A DNA stretch of 64,000 nucleotides from Microbacterium gubbeenense DSM 15944 (GTDB lineage Bacteria; Actinomycetota; Actinomycetes; Actinomycetales; Microbacteriaceae). A program made the position numbers and the translations under genes. The DNA lies in contig NZ_AUGQ01000007.1 in the NCBI RefSeq assembly GCF_000422745.1, positions 1 to 64,000 of the forward strand. The letters are read 5' to 3'. The notes beneath the pieces were generated by a model. It was given only the letters and a program-made list of their open reading frames with translations, did no database searches and was not told where the DNA came from. Of the stretch, positions 16,111 through 25,449 are shown piece after piece. Each line of letters starts with the position of its first letter. Positions within the stretch are counted from its first letter, which is position 1.

Positions 16111-16277
16111 ACGGTCGCGACAACCGGGCCGCGGGGCATATGTAACTTTCCCGTTTCACCGCACCAAAGTGCTCGAAAAGCGCAATGGTGCCGGGGTAGC
16201 GTGTGCATATTGCCCTGCGAGGCGCAGTCCGATTGGCGGCTGTGCTGTGGGGCCCAGTCAATGGAGGACTCAGCGTT

Positions 16278-17381
16278 ATGAAGACGATCACGCGTTCCGC
16301 GCTGGCCGGCATCGCCGCCGTCAGCGCAGGCCTTCTGCTCGCAGGATGCGGTGCGGCGCCCGAGGAAGAGACCGCGAGCGGCGGCAACGGCGGGACGGAG
16401 GACGCGGCCAGTGATTTCCTGCCGTGCATCGTCTCGGACTTCGGCGGTTTCGACGACAAGTCGTTCAACCAGCTCTCGCTCGAGGGCGTCGTCCAGGCGG
16501 CCGAGGAGCTCGGCGTCGAGTGGAAGGAAGTCGAGTCGAACGCCGAAACCGACTACGCCCCGAACCTCGAGAACCTCGTGGCCCAGGGCTGCAACGCGAT
16601 CGTCTCGGTCGGCTTCGCCCTCGCCCCCGCCACCATCGAGAACGCGAAGGCGAACGAGGACATTGACTTCATCCTGGTCGACGACGCCGCGGACGCCGAT
16701 TTCGACGGTGAGACCGACGTGCCGACGATCAAGCCGCTGCTGTACGACACGGCGCAGGCCGCGTTCCTCGCGGGCTACCTCTCGGCGGGCTACTCGGAGA
16801 CCGGCAAAGTCGGCACCTTCGGCGGCCAGGAGTTCCCGACCGTCACGATCTTCATGGACGGCTTCAAACAGGGCGTCGACTACTACAACGAGGAGAAGGG
16901 CACCGACGTCTCCGTCGTCGGCTGGGACGGCGAGACGGGCACCTTCACGGGCGGCTTCGAGGCCGGCCCCGAGGCCAAGAGCGCCGCGCAGAACATCATC
17001 GACCAGGGCGTCGACGTGCTGCTGCCGGTCGGCGGTCCGATCTACCAGTCGGCGCTGCAGGCGATCAAGGAGTCCGACAGCGACATCGCGCTCATCGGCG
17101 CGGACGCCGACCTGTACGAGACCGACCCGTCCACGGCCGAATTCGTGCTCACGTCGATCCTGAAGAACATGGACCTGTCGACGTACCAGGCCGTCACGGA
17201 CAGCGCGAACGGCTCGTTCGACCCGACGCCCTACGTCGGCACGCTCGAGAACGACGGCGTCGGCATCGCCGACCTGCACGACTTCGCCGACAAGGTCGAT
17301 GCCGATCTTCTCGCCGAGGTCGAGGCGCTGAAGGAATCGATCATCGCGGGCGACGTCGCCGTCGAGTCGTACCTCGGCTGA
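16278..17381 (+). CDS. BMP-family nucleoside-binding lipoprotein
   Basis: 367 residues from ATG 16278, which follows ATGGAGGACT (ribosome site). MKTITRSALAGIAAVSAGLLLAGC is a lipoprotein signal with lipobox LAGC. The mature part is the BMP/PnrA fold: CIVSDFGGFDDKSFNQLSLEGV, VSVGFALAPA, AAFLAGYLSAGYSETGKVGTFGGQEFPTV and VLLPVGGPI. It binds nucleosides outside the membrane and delivers them to the ABC transporter encoded next. A terminator hairpin separates it from the ATPase gene, which should give excess binding protein. The 167-base upstream region holds an imperfect stem (GCACCA 16161-16166 with TGGTGC 16186-16191) but no known riboswitch. Confidence 0.93.
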   Translation: MKTITRSALAGIAAVSAGLLLAGCGAAPEEETASGGNGGTEDAASDFLPCIVSDFGGFDDKSFNQLSLEGVVQAAEELGVEWKEVESNAETDYAPNLENLVAQGCNAIVSVGFALAPATIENAKANEDIDFILVDDAADADFDGETDVPTIKPLLYDTAQAAFLAGYLSAGYSETGKVGTFGGQEFPTVTIFMDGFKQGVDYYNEEKGTDVSVVGWDGETGTFTGGFEAGPEAKSAAQNIIDQGVDVLLPVGGPIYQSALQAIKESDSDIALIGADADLYETDPSTAEFVLTSILKNMDLSTYQAVTDSANGSFDPTPYVGTLENDGVGIADLHDFADKVDADLLAEVEALKESIIAGDVAVESYLG

Positions 17382-17392
17382 TCCCGTATCAA

Positions 17393-17430
17393 AAAGCGGG
17401 GAGGCGAGCTCACGCTGGCCTCCCCGCTTT
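17393..17430 (+). terminator. Hairpin after BMP lipoprotein gene
   Basis: Perfect 13-base arms AAAGCGGGGAGGC (17393-17405) and its complement ending in CTTT (17418-17430), with a 12-base loop. It lies 12 bases after the stop codon and 27 bases before the ATPase gene. It is probably a partial terminator giving more binding protein than transporter. Confidence 0.85.
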
Positions 17431-17456
17431 CACGCCCTGCTGAATAGGATCGACTC

Positions 17457-18986
17457 ATGAAGCTCGAGTTGCGCGGCATCACCAAGAGATTCGGTGCTCT
17501 CACCGCCAATGACCACATCGATCTCACGATCGAACCCGGCGAGATCCACTGCCTCCTCGGCGAGAACGGCGCCGGCAAGTCCACTCTGATGAACGTGCTG
17601 TACGGCCTCTACCAGGCCGACGACGGCGACATCCTCATCGACGGCGCCGTCCAGGGATTCAGCGGGCCCGGCGACGCGATGGCCGCGGGCATCGGCATGG
17701 TCCACCAGCACTTCATGCTGATCCCGGTGTTCACCGTCGCGGAGAACGTCATGCTCGGTCACGAGCAGACGAAGTTCGGCGGCCGCCTCGACCTGGCTGC
17801 GGCCCGCGCGCGGGTGCACGAGATCTCGAAGCGGTTCGGTTTCAACGTCGATCCGGACGCGCTCGTCGAGGACCTGCCGGTCGGCGTGCAGCAGCGCGTC
17901 GAGATCATCAAGGCGCTCTCGCGGGATGCGAAGGTGCTCGTGTTCGACGAACCGACCGCCGTGCTGACGCCGCAGGAGACCGATGAGCTGATGACGACGA
18001 TGCGTCAGCTGCGCGACGCCGGCACATCGATCGTGTTCATCACCCACAAGCTCCGCGAGGTGCGCGAAGTCGCCGACCGCATCACGGTGATCCGCCTCGG
18101 CAAGGTCGTCGGCGAGGCCGAGCCGACGGCGTCGAACGCCGAGCTCGCCTCGCTCATGGTCGGCCGCGCGGTCGAGCTGACCGTGCACAAGGATCCGCCG
18201 ACCCTCGGCGACGAGGCGCTCGTCGTGAGCGGTCTGACCGTCACGGACGACGTCGGCACCGTCGTCGTCGACGACGTCTCGTTCTCCGTGCACGCGGGAG
18301 AGGTGCTCGCGATCGCGGGCGTGCAGGGCAACGGGCAGACCGAACTCACCGAGGCGATCGTGGGGCTGCAGGACCGCGTGTCCGGCTCGGCGCGCTTGAA
18401 TGGCCGTGAGCTGGCCGGTCGGAGCGTGCGGGACATCCTCGACGACGGCGTCGGCTTCGTGCCCGAGGATCGCAGCGTCGACGGGCTCGTGAAGGAGTTC
18501 TCGATCGCCGAGAACCTCATGCTCGACCGCTCGCACGGAGAGCCCTTCGTCTCGCGCGGCACCATCCGGCAGAACGCGCTGAACGACTTCGCGCGCGAGA
18601 AGATCGACGAGTTCGACATCCGCACGCAGGGGCCCGCGCAGGCCGCCGGCCGCCTGTCGGGCGGCAACCAGCAGAAGGTCGTGCTGGCGCGAGAGCTGAG
18701 CCGCGACCTGTCGCTGCTCGTCGCGGCGCAGCCGACCCGCGGCGTCGACGTCGGCTCGATCGAGTTCATCCACACGCGCATCGTCGCGGCGCGCGACTCC
18801 GGGATCCCGGTGCTCGTCATCTCGACCGAGCTCGATGAGGCCGCCGCGCTCGCCGACCGGATCATGGTCATGTACCGCGGCAAGGTCGTCGGAATCGTTC
18901 CGGGCGACACACCGCGCGAGGAGCTCGGCCTGATGATGGCCGGCATGTCGGGGTCATCGGCTCTGGGTGGGGAGACGAGCGCATGA
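17457..18986 (+). CDS. Nucleoside ABC transporter ATP-binding protein (double NBD)
   Basis: 509 residues with two ABC domains in tandem, as in NupO/YufO and other BMP-linked transporters. The first domain has Walker A GENGAGKST and Walker B VLVFDEPTAVLTP with the degenerate signature LPVGVQQRVEI. The second has a degenerate Walker A (GVQGNGQTE, no Lys) and LVAAQPTRGVDVG in place of the usual acidic Walker B, but an intact LSGGNQQKVVLARE signature. These deviations are normal for this family. It drives nucleoside uptake with the two permeases that follow, overlapping the first by four bases (ATGA). Confidence 0.93.
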   Translation: MKLELRGITKRFGALTANDHIDLTIEPGEIHCLLGENGAGKSTLMNVLYGLYQADDGDILIDGAVQGFSGPGDAMAAGIGMVHQHFMLIPVFTVAENVMLGHEQTKFGGRLDLAAARARVHEISKRFGFNVDPDALVEDLPVGVQQRVEIIKALSRDAKVLVFDEPTAVLTPQETDELMTTMRQLRDAGTSIVFITHKLREVREVADRITVIRLGKVVGEAEPTASNAELASLMVGRAVELTVHKDPPTLGDEALVVSGLTVTDDVGTVVVDDVSFSVHAGEVLAIAGVQGNGQTELTEAIVGLQDRVSGSARLNGRELAGRSVRDILDDGVGFVPEDRSVDGLVKEFSIAENLMLDRSHGEPFVSRGTIRQNALNDFAREKIDEFDIRTQGPAQAAGRLSGGNQQKVVLARELSRDLSLLVAAQPTRGVDVGSIEFIHTRIVAARDSGIPVLVISTELDEAAALADRIMVMYRGKVVGIVPGDTPREELGLMMAGMSGSSALGGETSA

Positions 18987-20215
18987 GCGCCGCAGAGACC
19001 GCGCCGAAGCCGTCGCGCTGGCACGTCGCGCTGAGGCAGATCACGACCGGGGGCGCCGCGATCTCGGTGCTGTCGGTGGTTCTGGCACTCATTGCGGGAT
19101 CCGTTCTGATCGCGATCACGAACGAGAGCGTCCAGTCGGCCGCCGGGTACTTCTTCGCCCGCCCGATGGACACCGTCGCCGCGGTGTGGGACGCCGTCTC
19201 CGGCGCGTACGCCGCGCTGTTCCGCGGCGCCGTGTTCAACCCGAACGCGTCCGGCTTCGCCGCGCAGATCCGGCCCCTCACGGAATCGCTGAAGTTCGCG
19301 ACCCCGCTGATCGCGGCCGGCCTCGGCGTCGGCCTGGCGTTCCGCGCGGGCCTGTTCAACATCGGCGGACAGGGGCAGATGCTCATGGCCGCCGCCGGCG
19401 CCGGATACGTCGGCGCCTACCTCGACCTTCCCGTCGGCCTGCACCTGCTCGTCGCGGTCGTCGCGGGCGTCGTCGCCGGCGGCATCTGGGCCGGCATCGC
19501 CGGGTACCTCAAGGCCAGAACCGGCGCGCACGAGGTGATCCTCACGATCATGCTCAACAACATCGCGCTGTATCTGCTCGCGTGGATGCTCGCGACGCAG
19601 GGGATCCTGCAGGCCCCGGGATCGAACAACCCCAAGACGGCGCCGATGGCGGAGACGGCGCTGCTGCCGAACCTGCTCGGCGATCGCTTCAACCTGCACG
19701 CCGGCTTCATCCTCGCGCTCGTCGCCGTCGCGTTCACGTGGTGGCTGCTCGAGCGATCGAGTCTCGGATTCCGGCTGCGCGCGGTCGGCGAGAACCCCCA
19801 CGCCGCGCGTGCGGCGGGCATCAGCGTCAGCCGCTCGTACGTGATCGTGATGGTCATCGCCGGCGGCCTCGTCGGCGTCGCCGGCGTCAGCCAGGTGCTC
19901 GGCACGGTGCCCACGGGCTTCGGCGGCGACATCGACGCCGGCATGGGCTTCGACGCCATCACGGTGGCGCTGCTCGGCCGCTCGTCGCCGATCGGAATCC
20001 TCGGCGCCGGCATCCTGTTCGGCGCCTTCAAGGCCGGCGGCTTCTCGATGCAGGCGGCCGAGCAGGTGCCGAACGAGGTCGTCCTCGTCGTGCAGTCGCT
20101 CATCGTGCTGTTCATCGCGGCGCCGCCGCTCGTGCGCGCGATCTTCCGCCTGCCGGATCCGGCCCAGCCCCGGGCGCGAAAACGCGGCCGTCACGCGAAG
20201 GCGGTGACCGTATGA
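18983..20215 (+). CDS. Nucleoside ABC transporter permease 1
   Basis: 410 residues of the BPD_transp_2 type (NupP/YufP-like), with about ten hydrophobic segments. Landmarks are LKFATPLIAAGLGVGLAFRAGLFNIGGQGQML near the middle, the coupling region SSLGFRLRAVGENPHAARAAGISVSRSY, and GAFKAGGFSMQ near the end. The long periplasm-facing segment between the first and second spans (residues 45-100) is typical. Coupled to the ATPase before it and to the second permease after it by ATGA overlaps. Confidence 0.92.
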   Translation: MSAAETAPKPSRWHVALRQITTGGAAISVLSVVLALIAGSVLIAITNESVQSAAGYFFARPMDTVAAVWDAVSGAYAALFRGAVFNPNASGFAAQIRPLTESLKFATPLIAAGLGVGLAFRAGLFNIGGQGQMLMAAAGAGYVGAYLDLPVGLHLLVAVVAGVVAGGIWAGIAGYLKARTGAHEVILTIMLNNIALYLLAWMLATQGILQAPGSNNPKTAPMAETALLPNLLGDRFNLHAGFILALVAVAFTWWLLERSSLGFRLRAVGENPHAARAAGISVSRSYVIVMVIAGGLVGVAGVSQVLGTVPTGFGGDIDAGMGFDAITVALLGRSSPIGILGAGILFGAFKAGGFSMQAAEQVPNEVVLVVQSLIVLFIAAPPLVRAIFRLPDPAQPRARKRGRHAKAVTV

Positions 20216-21492
20216 GCGCCGTCATCGAGCCCGTCGTGAGCGACGAGCAGCGCAAGGTCACGATCACGTCGTGGAAGGTTCCGGCGATCTTCGCCGTGTT
20301 CACGGTGCTGTTCGCGCTGATGCCGCTGCTGGCGCCGCGCGAGGGCGTGAGCACCTTCCGCCTCGTGCGCAGCGCCGCCGCGGCGATCCAGCTGCCGGAC
20401 CTCGTCGTGCCGTCGAACCCCACGGCGTGGGTGTGCGTCGCGCTGATGGCGGTCGCGACCGTCGTCGCCTTCCTCCGCACCCGCGCGGGGAGGCCCTCGC
20501 CGCTCTGGCTGACGATCGTCTACGTCGTGCTGCTGCTCGTCGGATTCCTCGCGTGGGCGTCGGCCGGCGCGACGCTGCCGATGATCGGCCTGCTGACCGG
20601 ATCCCTCGCCCTGGCGACGCCGCTGATCTTCGGCGCGCTCGGCGGCGTGATCGGCGAGCGCGTCGGCGTCGTGAACATCGCGATCGAGGCGCAGCTGCTG
20701 TCGGGCGCGTTCTCGGCGGCGCTCGTCGGATCGCTCACGGGCACCCCGTGGCTCGGCCTGGTCGCCGCGATGATCGCGGGGCTGCTGGTCGGGCTCGTGC
20801 TGGCGGTGTTCGCGATCACCTACTTCGTGAACCAGATCATCGTCGGTGTCGTGCTGAACGTGCTCGTCGTGGGGCTGACGACCTTCTTCTTCAGCACCGT
20901 GATGGCCGACAACACGGCGACGCTGAACTCGCCCGAGCTGTTCCGCGTCATCTCGATCCCGGTGCTGAGCGAGATTCCGGTGATCGGGCCGGTGCTCTTC
21001 CAGCAGACCGTGCTGACCTACCTGATGTACATCGTCGTGGCGATCGTCTGGTACGGGCTCTACCACACGCGCTGGGGCCTGCGCCTGCGCGCCGTGGGCG
21101 AGCACCCGCAGGCCGCCGACACCGTGGGCATCAAGGTCGCGGCGACCCGGTACGCCAACGTCATGCTCGCGGGCGCGATCGCGGGCATGGGCGGCGCGTT
21201 CTACACTCTCGTGTCGAACCCGCAGTTCGGACGCGAGATGACGGGCGGCGCCGGATACATCGCGCTCGCCGCGCTCATCTTCGGTAAGTGGGATCCGATC
21301 CGCGCGACGCTCGCGGCGCTGCTGTTCGGGTTCGCGACGAACCTGCAGGGCGTGTTCTCGGTGATCGGATCCCCGGTTCCGAGCCAGTTCATGCTCATGC
21401 TGCCGTACGTCGTCACGCTGTTCGCGGTGGCGGGCCTCGTCGGACGCTCGCGCCCGCCGGCGGCATCCGGCCAGCCGTATATCAAGGGATGA
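20212..21492 (+). CDS. Nucleoside ABC transporter permease 2
   Basis: 426 residues, NupQ/YufQ-like BPD_transp_2 permease. Landmarks are LATPLIFGALGGVIGERVGVVNIAIEAQLLSGAF, the coupling helix TRWGLRLRAVGEHPQAADTVGIKVAATRYAN, and GAGYIALAALIFGKWDPIRATLAALLFGFA. The N-terminal 100 residues add extra spans. It completes a heteromeric membrane channel with permease 1. The cytidine deaminase gene begins four bases after its stop, tying uptake to salvage. Confidence 0.92.
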   Translation: MSAVIEPVVSDEQRKVTITSWKVPAIFAVFTVLFALMPLLAPREGVSTFRLVRSAAAAIQLPDLVVPSNPTAWVCVALMAVATVVAFLRTRAGRPSPLWLTIVYVVLLLVGFLAWASAGATLPMIGLLTGSLALATPLIFGALGGVIGERVGVVNIAIEAQLLSGAFSAALVGSLTGTPWLGLVAAMIAGLLVGLVLAVFAITYFVNQIIVGVVLNVLVVGLTTFFFSTVMADNTATLNSPELFRVISIPVLSEIPVIGPVLFQQTVLTYLMYIVVAIVWYGLYHTRWGLRLRAVGEHPQAADTVGIKVAATRYANVMLAGAIAGMGGAFYTLVSNPQFGREMTGGAGYIALAALIFGKWDPIRATLAALLFGFATNLQGVFSVIGSPVPSQFMLMLPYVVTLFAVAGLVGRSRPPAASGQPYIKG

Positions 21493-21496
21493 GGCC

Positions 21497-21895
21497 ATGA
21501 CCGATATCGACTGGGATGCGCTACGCGAGGTCGCGATCAGCGCCATGCGCTCGGCGTACGCGCCGTACTCGAACTACCCGGTGGGCGCCGCGGCGCTGGT
21601 CGACGACGGGCGCACCGTCGCGGGGTGCAATACCGAGAACGCCTCCTACGGCGTCGGGCTGTGCGCCGAGTGCGGGCTGGTCTCGAACCTCGCGATGACG
21701 GGCGGCGGGTCCCTCGTCGCGTTCGTCTGTGTGAACGGTGAGGGCGAGACGATCATGCCGTGCGGTCGCTGTCGGCAGCTGCTGTACGAACACGCCCACC
21801 CGACCATGCTCCTCGAAACCGTCTCGGGGATCCGTACGATCGACGAGGTGCTTCCCGACGCATTCGGGCCGCGCGACCTCGAGAGGGTGAACTGA
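21497..21895 (+). CDS. cdd: Cytidine deaminase
   Basis: 132 residues, the normal size of the homotetrameric Zn-dependent enzyme. YAPYSNYPVGAAALVDDG at the N-terminus, the substrate motif NTENASYGVGLCAECGLV with the catalytic Glu and one Cys ligand, and PCGRCRQLLYEH with the other two Cys ligands are all intact. It deaminates cytidine and deoxycytidine to uridine and deoxyuridine. It lies inside the nucleoside transport operon between the permease and thymidine phosphorylase genes. Confidence 0.96.
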   Translation: MTDIDWDALREVAISAMRSAYAPYSNYPVGAAALVDDGRTVAGCNTENASYGVGLCAECGLVSNLAMTGGGSLVAFVCVNGEGETIMPCGRCRQLLYEHAHPTMLLETVSGIRTIDEVLPDAFGPRDLERVN

Positions 21896-21899
21896 TTCC

Positions 21900-23189
21900 A
21901 TGGCAGAGCCGTTCGACGCCGTCGATGTGATCCGTACCAAGCGCGACGGGGGAGCAGTCCCCGAGCCCGCGCTGCGGTGGATGATCGACGCATACACGCG
22001 CGAATACGTGCAGGACGCGCAGATGTCGGCGTTCACGATGGCCGTCCTGCTGAACGGCATGACCCGCGAGGAGATCCGCGTCATGACCGACGCGATGATC
22101 TCAACGGGCGAGCGGATGAGCTTCGCGGGGCTCGGCAAACCGACCGCCGACAAGCATTCGACCGGCGGCGTGGGCGACAAGATCACGTTGCCGCTGGCAC
22201 CGCTCGTTGCGTCGTTCGGCGTCGCCGTGCCGCAGCTGTCGGGGCGCGGGCTCGGCCACACGGGCGGCACGCTCGACAAGCTCGAGGCGATCCCCGGGTG
22301 GCGCGCACAGCTCACGAACGAGGAGATGTTCGCGCAGATGCAGGGCCCCGTGGGAGCCGTGATCTGCGCGGCCGGATCCGGTCTCGCGCCGGCGGACAAG
22401 CGGCTGTATGCGTTGCGCGACGTGACCGGCACGGTCGAGGCGATTCCGCTGATCGCCTCGAGCATCATGTCGAAGAAGATCGCGGAGGGCACCGAGTCGC
22501 TCGTGCTCGATGTGAAGTTCGGCACCGGCGCGTTCATGAAGGACTATGCGCAGGCGAAGGAGCTCGCCGAGACGATGGTCGCGCTCGGCACCGACTCCGG
22601 GGTGAAGACCACGGCGCTGATCACCGCGATGTCGACGCCGCTCGGGCTGACGGCCGGAAATGCCAACGAGGTGCGGGAATCCGTCGAGGTGCTCGCGGGC
22701 GGCGGACCCGCCGACGTCGTCGAGCTCACGGTCGCGCTCGCGCGGGAGATGCTCCAGATGTCGGGCATCGACGCGGATCCGGCCGAGGCTCTCAAGGACG
22801 GCCGCGCGATGGACACGTGGCGCGCGATGATCCGCGCGCAGGACGGGGATCCGGACGCGCCGCTGCCGGCGCCCCGCGAGACGCACGTCGTTGCGGCCGA
22901 GCGCGACGGCGTCATGACGCGCCTCGACGCGTTCGACGTCGGAATCGCCGCGTGGCGCCTCGGTGCGGGGCGCGCGCGGGCGGCGGATCCGGTGGTGCAC
23001 GCGGCCGGAATCGATCTGCACGCGAAGCCGGGCGACGTGGTGCGCGCCGGAGATCCGCTGTTCACGCTCAACGCCGACGACGGCAGCCGGTTCGACCGCG
23101 CGCTCGAGGCCCTGGCGGGTTCGTTCGAGATCGGCGAGACTGCTCCCGAGGCCGCGCCGATCGTGCGCGAACGCATCACATCCGTTTGA
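21900..23189 (+). CDS. deoA: Thymidine (pyrimidine-nucleoside) phosphorylase
   Basis: 429 residues, the usual length. The phosphate-binding motif ADKHSTGGVGDKITL, SGRGLGHTGGTLDKLEAIPG, and the signature SIMSKKIAEGTESLVLDVKFGTGAFMK are intact, followed by the C-terminal alpha/beta domain (DPVVHAAGIDLHAKPGDVV). It splits thymidine and deoxyuridine (possibly uridine) into base and sugar-1-phosphate, the step after cytidine deaminase. Starts four bases after cdd. Confidence 0.96.
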   Translation: MAEPFDAVDVIRTKRDGGAVPEPALRWMIDAYTREYVQDAQMSAFTMAVLLNGMTREEIRVMTDAMISTGERMSFAGLGKPTADKHSTGGVGDKITLPLAPLVASFGVAVPQLSGRGLGHTGGTLDKLEAIPGWRAQLTNEEMFAQMQGPVGAVICAAGSGLAPADKRLYALRDVTGTVEAIPLIASSIMSKKIAEGTESLVLDVKFGTGAFMKDYAQAKELAETMVALGTDSGVKTTALITAMSTPLGLTAGNANEVRESVEVLAGGGPADVVELTVALAREMLQMSGIDADPAEALKDGRAMDTWRAMIRAQDGDPDAPLPAPRETHVVAAERDGVMTRLDAFDVGIAAWRLGAGRARAADPVVHAAGIDLHAKPGDVVRAGDPLFTLNADDGSRFDRALEALAGSFEIGETAPEAAPIVRERITSV

Positions 23190-23212
23190 CCCGTCACACG
23201 CAGGAGAATCGC

Positions 23213-24349
23213 ATGTCGCGTCCGCAGAACAAGCATCGCCCGGCCCGTCGAGAGGCGAGCGTCGAGGGCGTTCCGATCCGCAGCCTGCCGAAGATCTCGC
23301 TGCACGACCACCTCGACGGGGGCCTGCGGGCTTCCACGGTGTTCGAGCTCGCGGGAGCCGCCGGCATCCCACTGCCGGCCGAGAGCTCGCGAGAGCTCGG
23401 CGAGTGGTTCGCCGCGCAGTCGGCCTCGGGATCGCTCGTCGACTACCTGAAGAGCTTCGATCTGTCCGTCGCGGTGATGCAGACAGCGGAGAACCTGTCG
23501 CGCGTCGCGCGGGAGTTTGTCGAGGATCTCGCGAACGACGGCATCATCTACGCCGAAGTGCGGTGGGCGCCCGAACAGCACACGACGGGCGGCCTCGCGC
23601 TGGCCGACGCCGTCCAGGCCGTCCAGGAAGGCATCGAGGAGGGCGAGGACATCGCCGCCGACAACGGCCATTCGATCCGCGTCGGGCAGATCCTGTCCGC
23701 GATGCGTCAGGGATCCCGCTCGTCCGAGATCGCGCAGCTCGCGGTCGACTTCCGCGAGGACGGCGTAGTCGCGTTCGATCTCGCGGGGCCCGAGGACGGG
23801 TTCCCGCCGTCGGGGCATGTCGAGGCGCTCGACCTCCTCGCGCGGGAGTTCATGCCGGTGACGATCCACGCCGGCGAGGCCGCGGGAATCGACTCGATCC
23901 GTTCGGCGCTGCTCGACGGGCGCACGCTGCGCCTGGGGCACGGCGTGCGGATCGCGGAGGACCTCGAGGAGGTGCAGGCCGAGGGCGACGAGGTGCGGGT
24001 GCGCTTCGGTGACACCGCGCGCTGGGTGCGCGACCGCGAGATCGCGCTGGAGATGGCACCGACCTCGAACCTGCAGACGGGCGCGATCGCGCGGTGGGGA
24101 ACGACGCTCGAGGACCACCCGTTCGACCTGCTCTACCAGCTCGGGTTCGCCGTCACGGTCAACACCGACAACCGCTTGATGAGCCGCACCACGCTCACGC
24201 GGGAGCTGGCCGTGCTCGTCGACACGTTCGAGTACGGCCTCGACGACCTCGAGACGTTCCAGCTGAACGCGGCCGCGGCGACGTTCCTCCCGATCGAACA
24301 GCGCGAAGAACTGATCGACCTGATCGCGGAGGGCTTCGAACAGGCCTGA
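23213..24349 (+). CDS. add: Adenosine deaminase
   Basis: 378 residues from ATG 23213 with CAGGAG upstream. Zn-site HDHLDGG, EVRWAPEQH, the catalytic MPVTIHAGEAAG, LRLGHGVRI, MAPTSNLQTG and VTVNTDNRLMS are in the right order for an adenosine deaminase. It converts adenosine and deoxyadenosine to inosine compounds. Last gene of the nucleoside operon, ending just before a 60-base palindrome. Confidence 0.95.
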   Translation: MSRPQNKHRPARREASVEGVPIRSLPKISLHDHLDGGLRASTVFELAGAAGIPLPAESSRELGEWFAAQSASGSLVDYLKSFDLSVAVMQTAENLSRVAREFVEDLANDGIIYAEVRWAPEQHTTGGLALADAVQAVQEGIEEGEDIAADNGHSIRVGQILSAMRQGSRSSEIAQLAVDFREDGVVAFDLAGPEDGFPPSGHVEALDLLAREFMPVTIHAGEAAGIDSIRSALLDGRTLRLGHGVRIAEDLEEVQAEGDEVRVRFGDTARWVRDREIALEMAPTSNLQTGAIARWGTTLEDHPFDLLYQLGFAVTVNTDNRLMSRTTLTRELAVLVDTFEYGLDDLETFQLNAAAATFLPIEQREELIDLIAEGFEQA

Positions 24350-24360
24350 CGCCCGACAAC

Positions 24361-24420
24361 TCTTCATTTCTGGCACTTTTCCGCGTGCAAATGCACGCAG
24401 AAAAGTGCCAGAAATGAAGA
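24361..24420. repeat. 60-bp near-perfect palindrome, possible terminator
   Basis: Arms of 29 bases (24361-24389 and 24392-24420) match with a single mismatch around a two-base centre. The left arm starts TCTTCATTTCTGGCACTTTT and is clearly less GC-rich than the rest of the window. It begins 11 bases after the add stop and would form an extremely stable hairpin in RNA, or a cruciform in DNA. It probably ends the nucleoside operon, but the length, near-absent loop and base composition are unusual for a terminator. Confidence 0.75.
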
Positions 24421-24463
24421 ATTAGGGGGGAATAGTCTCCGAGCGATCGGAGTTGAGGTCGAC

Positions 24464-25438
24464 GTGCGGGTTTCTCTTCTCGATCGGTCTCGGACCCGTC
24501 ACGGGGACGTCGATGGGCAGGCGCTCCATGACTCCGTCGCTCGCGCGGTGCAGGCCGAAGAGGCCGGGTATCACCGGTTCTGGGTCGCCGAGCATCACGC
24601 CGTGCCCGGCATCGCGTCCGGATCGCCCGCGGTGCTGCTCGCGGCGATCGGGCAGGTGACCGAACGGATCCGCCTGGGCTCGGGCGGCGTCATGTTGCCG
24701 CAGCACCAACCGCTCGTCGTCGCCGAGCAGTTCCGCATGCTCGCATCCCTCACCCCCGACCGGATCGACCTCGGGGTCGGGAACTCGTTGGGGTTCACGC
24801 CGGCCGTGCGCCGCGCGCTCCGGCGCGAGCGGACCTCGCCTGCGATGTTCGAGCGGGAGATCCGGGAGCTCGTGGGCTTCCTCCGCGACGAGGAAGAGGT
24901 GACGGCGCGTCCGGCGACACCGCGGATCCCCGTGCACGTGCTCGCCACGCGATCGGGTGTCGATATCGCGGCGCGGCTCGGGCTGCCCGTCGTTGTCGGC
25001 GGGCCGCTCGTGCTCGACGACGCCCTGAACGACACGCTCGCGCGCTACCGCGACATCTTCTCTCCGCATGCCGCCGATGCCCGGCCGCACGTGATCCTCT
25101 CGGTCGACGCATTTGCGGCCGAGAACGAGCGGCGCGCGCGGGAGCTCGCCCTGCCCGAGGCCTGGGCGATGGCGATGTCGAGGCGCACGGGAGAGTTCCC
25201 GCCGCTCGAATCACCCGAGCGGATCCTCGCCCAGACCTGGTCGGACCGCGTGCGGGAGCGCGTCGATCAGCACCTTGAGAAGGTCATCACCGGCACGTCC
25301 GGCGCTGTCGCGGAGCGCCTGCACGAGCTCATCGACGACTCGGGCGCCGACGAGATCATGGCGTCGACGTCGACGTTCGATCGCGGAGCGCTCGGCGACC
25401 TCGATGCGGCGCTCGTGAGCGCGGTCGCCAAGGCGTAG
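24464..25438 (+). CDS. LLM-class flavin-dependent oxidoreductase (luciferase-like)
   Basis: 324 residues from GTG 24464. The luciferase-like TIM barrel is recognisable from VAEHHAVPG, IGQVTERIRLGSGGVMLPQHQPLVVAEQFRMLASLTPDRIDLGVGNSLG, the standard FMN/F420-binding pattern of the alkanal monooxygenase-like group. It probably uses reduced flavin to oxidise a small organic substrate; the substrate is not apparent. Stands alone after the palindrome, convergent with the next gene at an 11-base gap. Confidence 0.88.
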   Translation: MRVSLLDRSRTRHGDVDGQALHDSVARAVQAEEAGYHRFWVAEHHAVPGIASGSPAVLLAAIGQVTERIRLGSGGVMLPQHQPLVVAEQFRMLASLTPDRIDLGVGNSLGFTPAVRRALRRERTSPAMFEREIRELVGFLRDEEEVTARPATPRIPVHVLATRSGVDIAARLGLPVVVGGPLVLDDALNDTLARYRDIFSPHAADARPHVILSVDAFAAENERRARELALPEAWAMAMSRRTGEFPPLESPERILAQTWSDRVRERVDQHLEKVITGTSGAVAERLHELIDDSGADEIMASTSTFDRGALGDLDAALVSAVAKA

Positions 25439-25449
25439 CGCGGATCCGG

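Noticed and set aside
16161..16191. Stem-like sequence before the BMP gene considered as a purine riboswitch
   Set aside because: It lacks the conserved junction and loop-loop elements of purine or preQ1 riboswitches and is only a weak hairpin.
20191..21546. 451-residue minus-strand frame antisense to the second nucleoside permease
   Set aside because: His/Arg/Asp-rich low-complexity translation with no domain; the plus-strand permease is clearly the gene.
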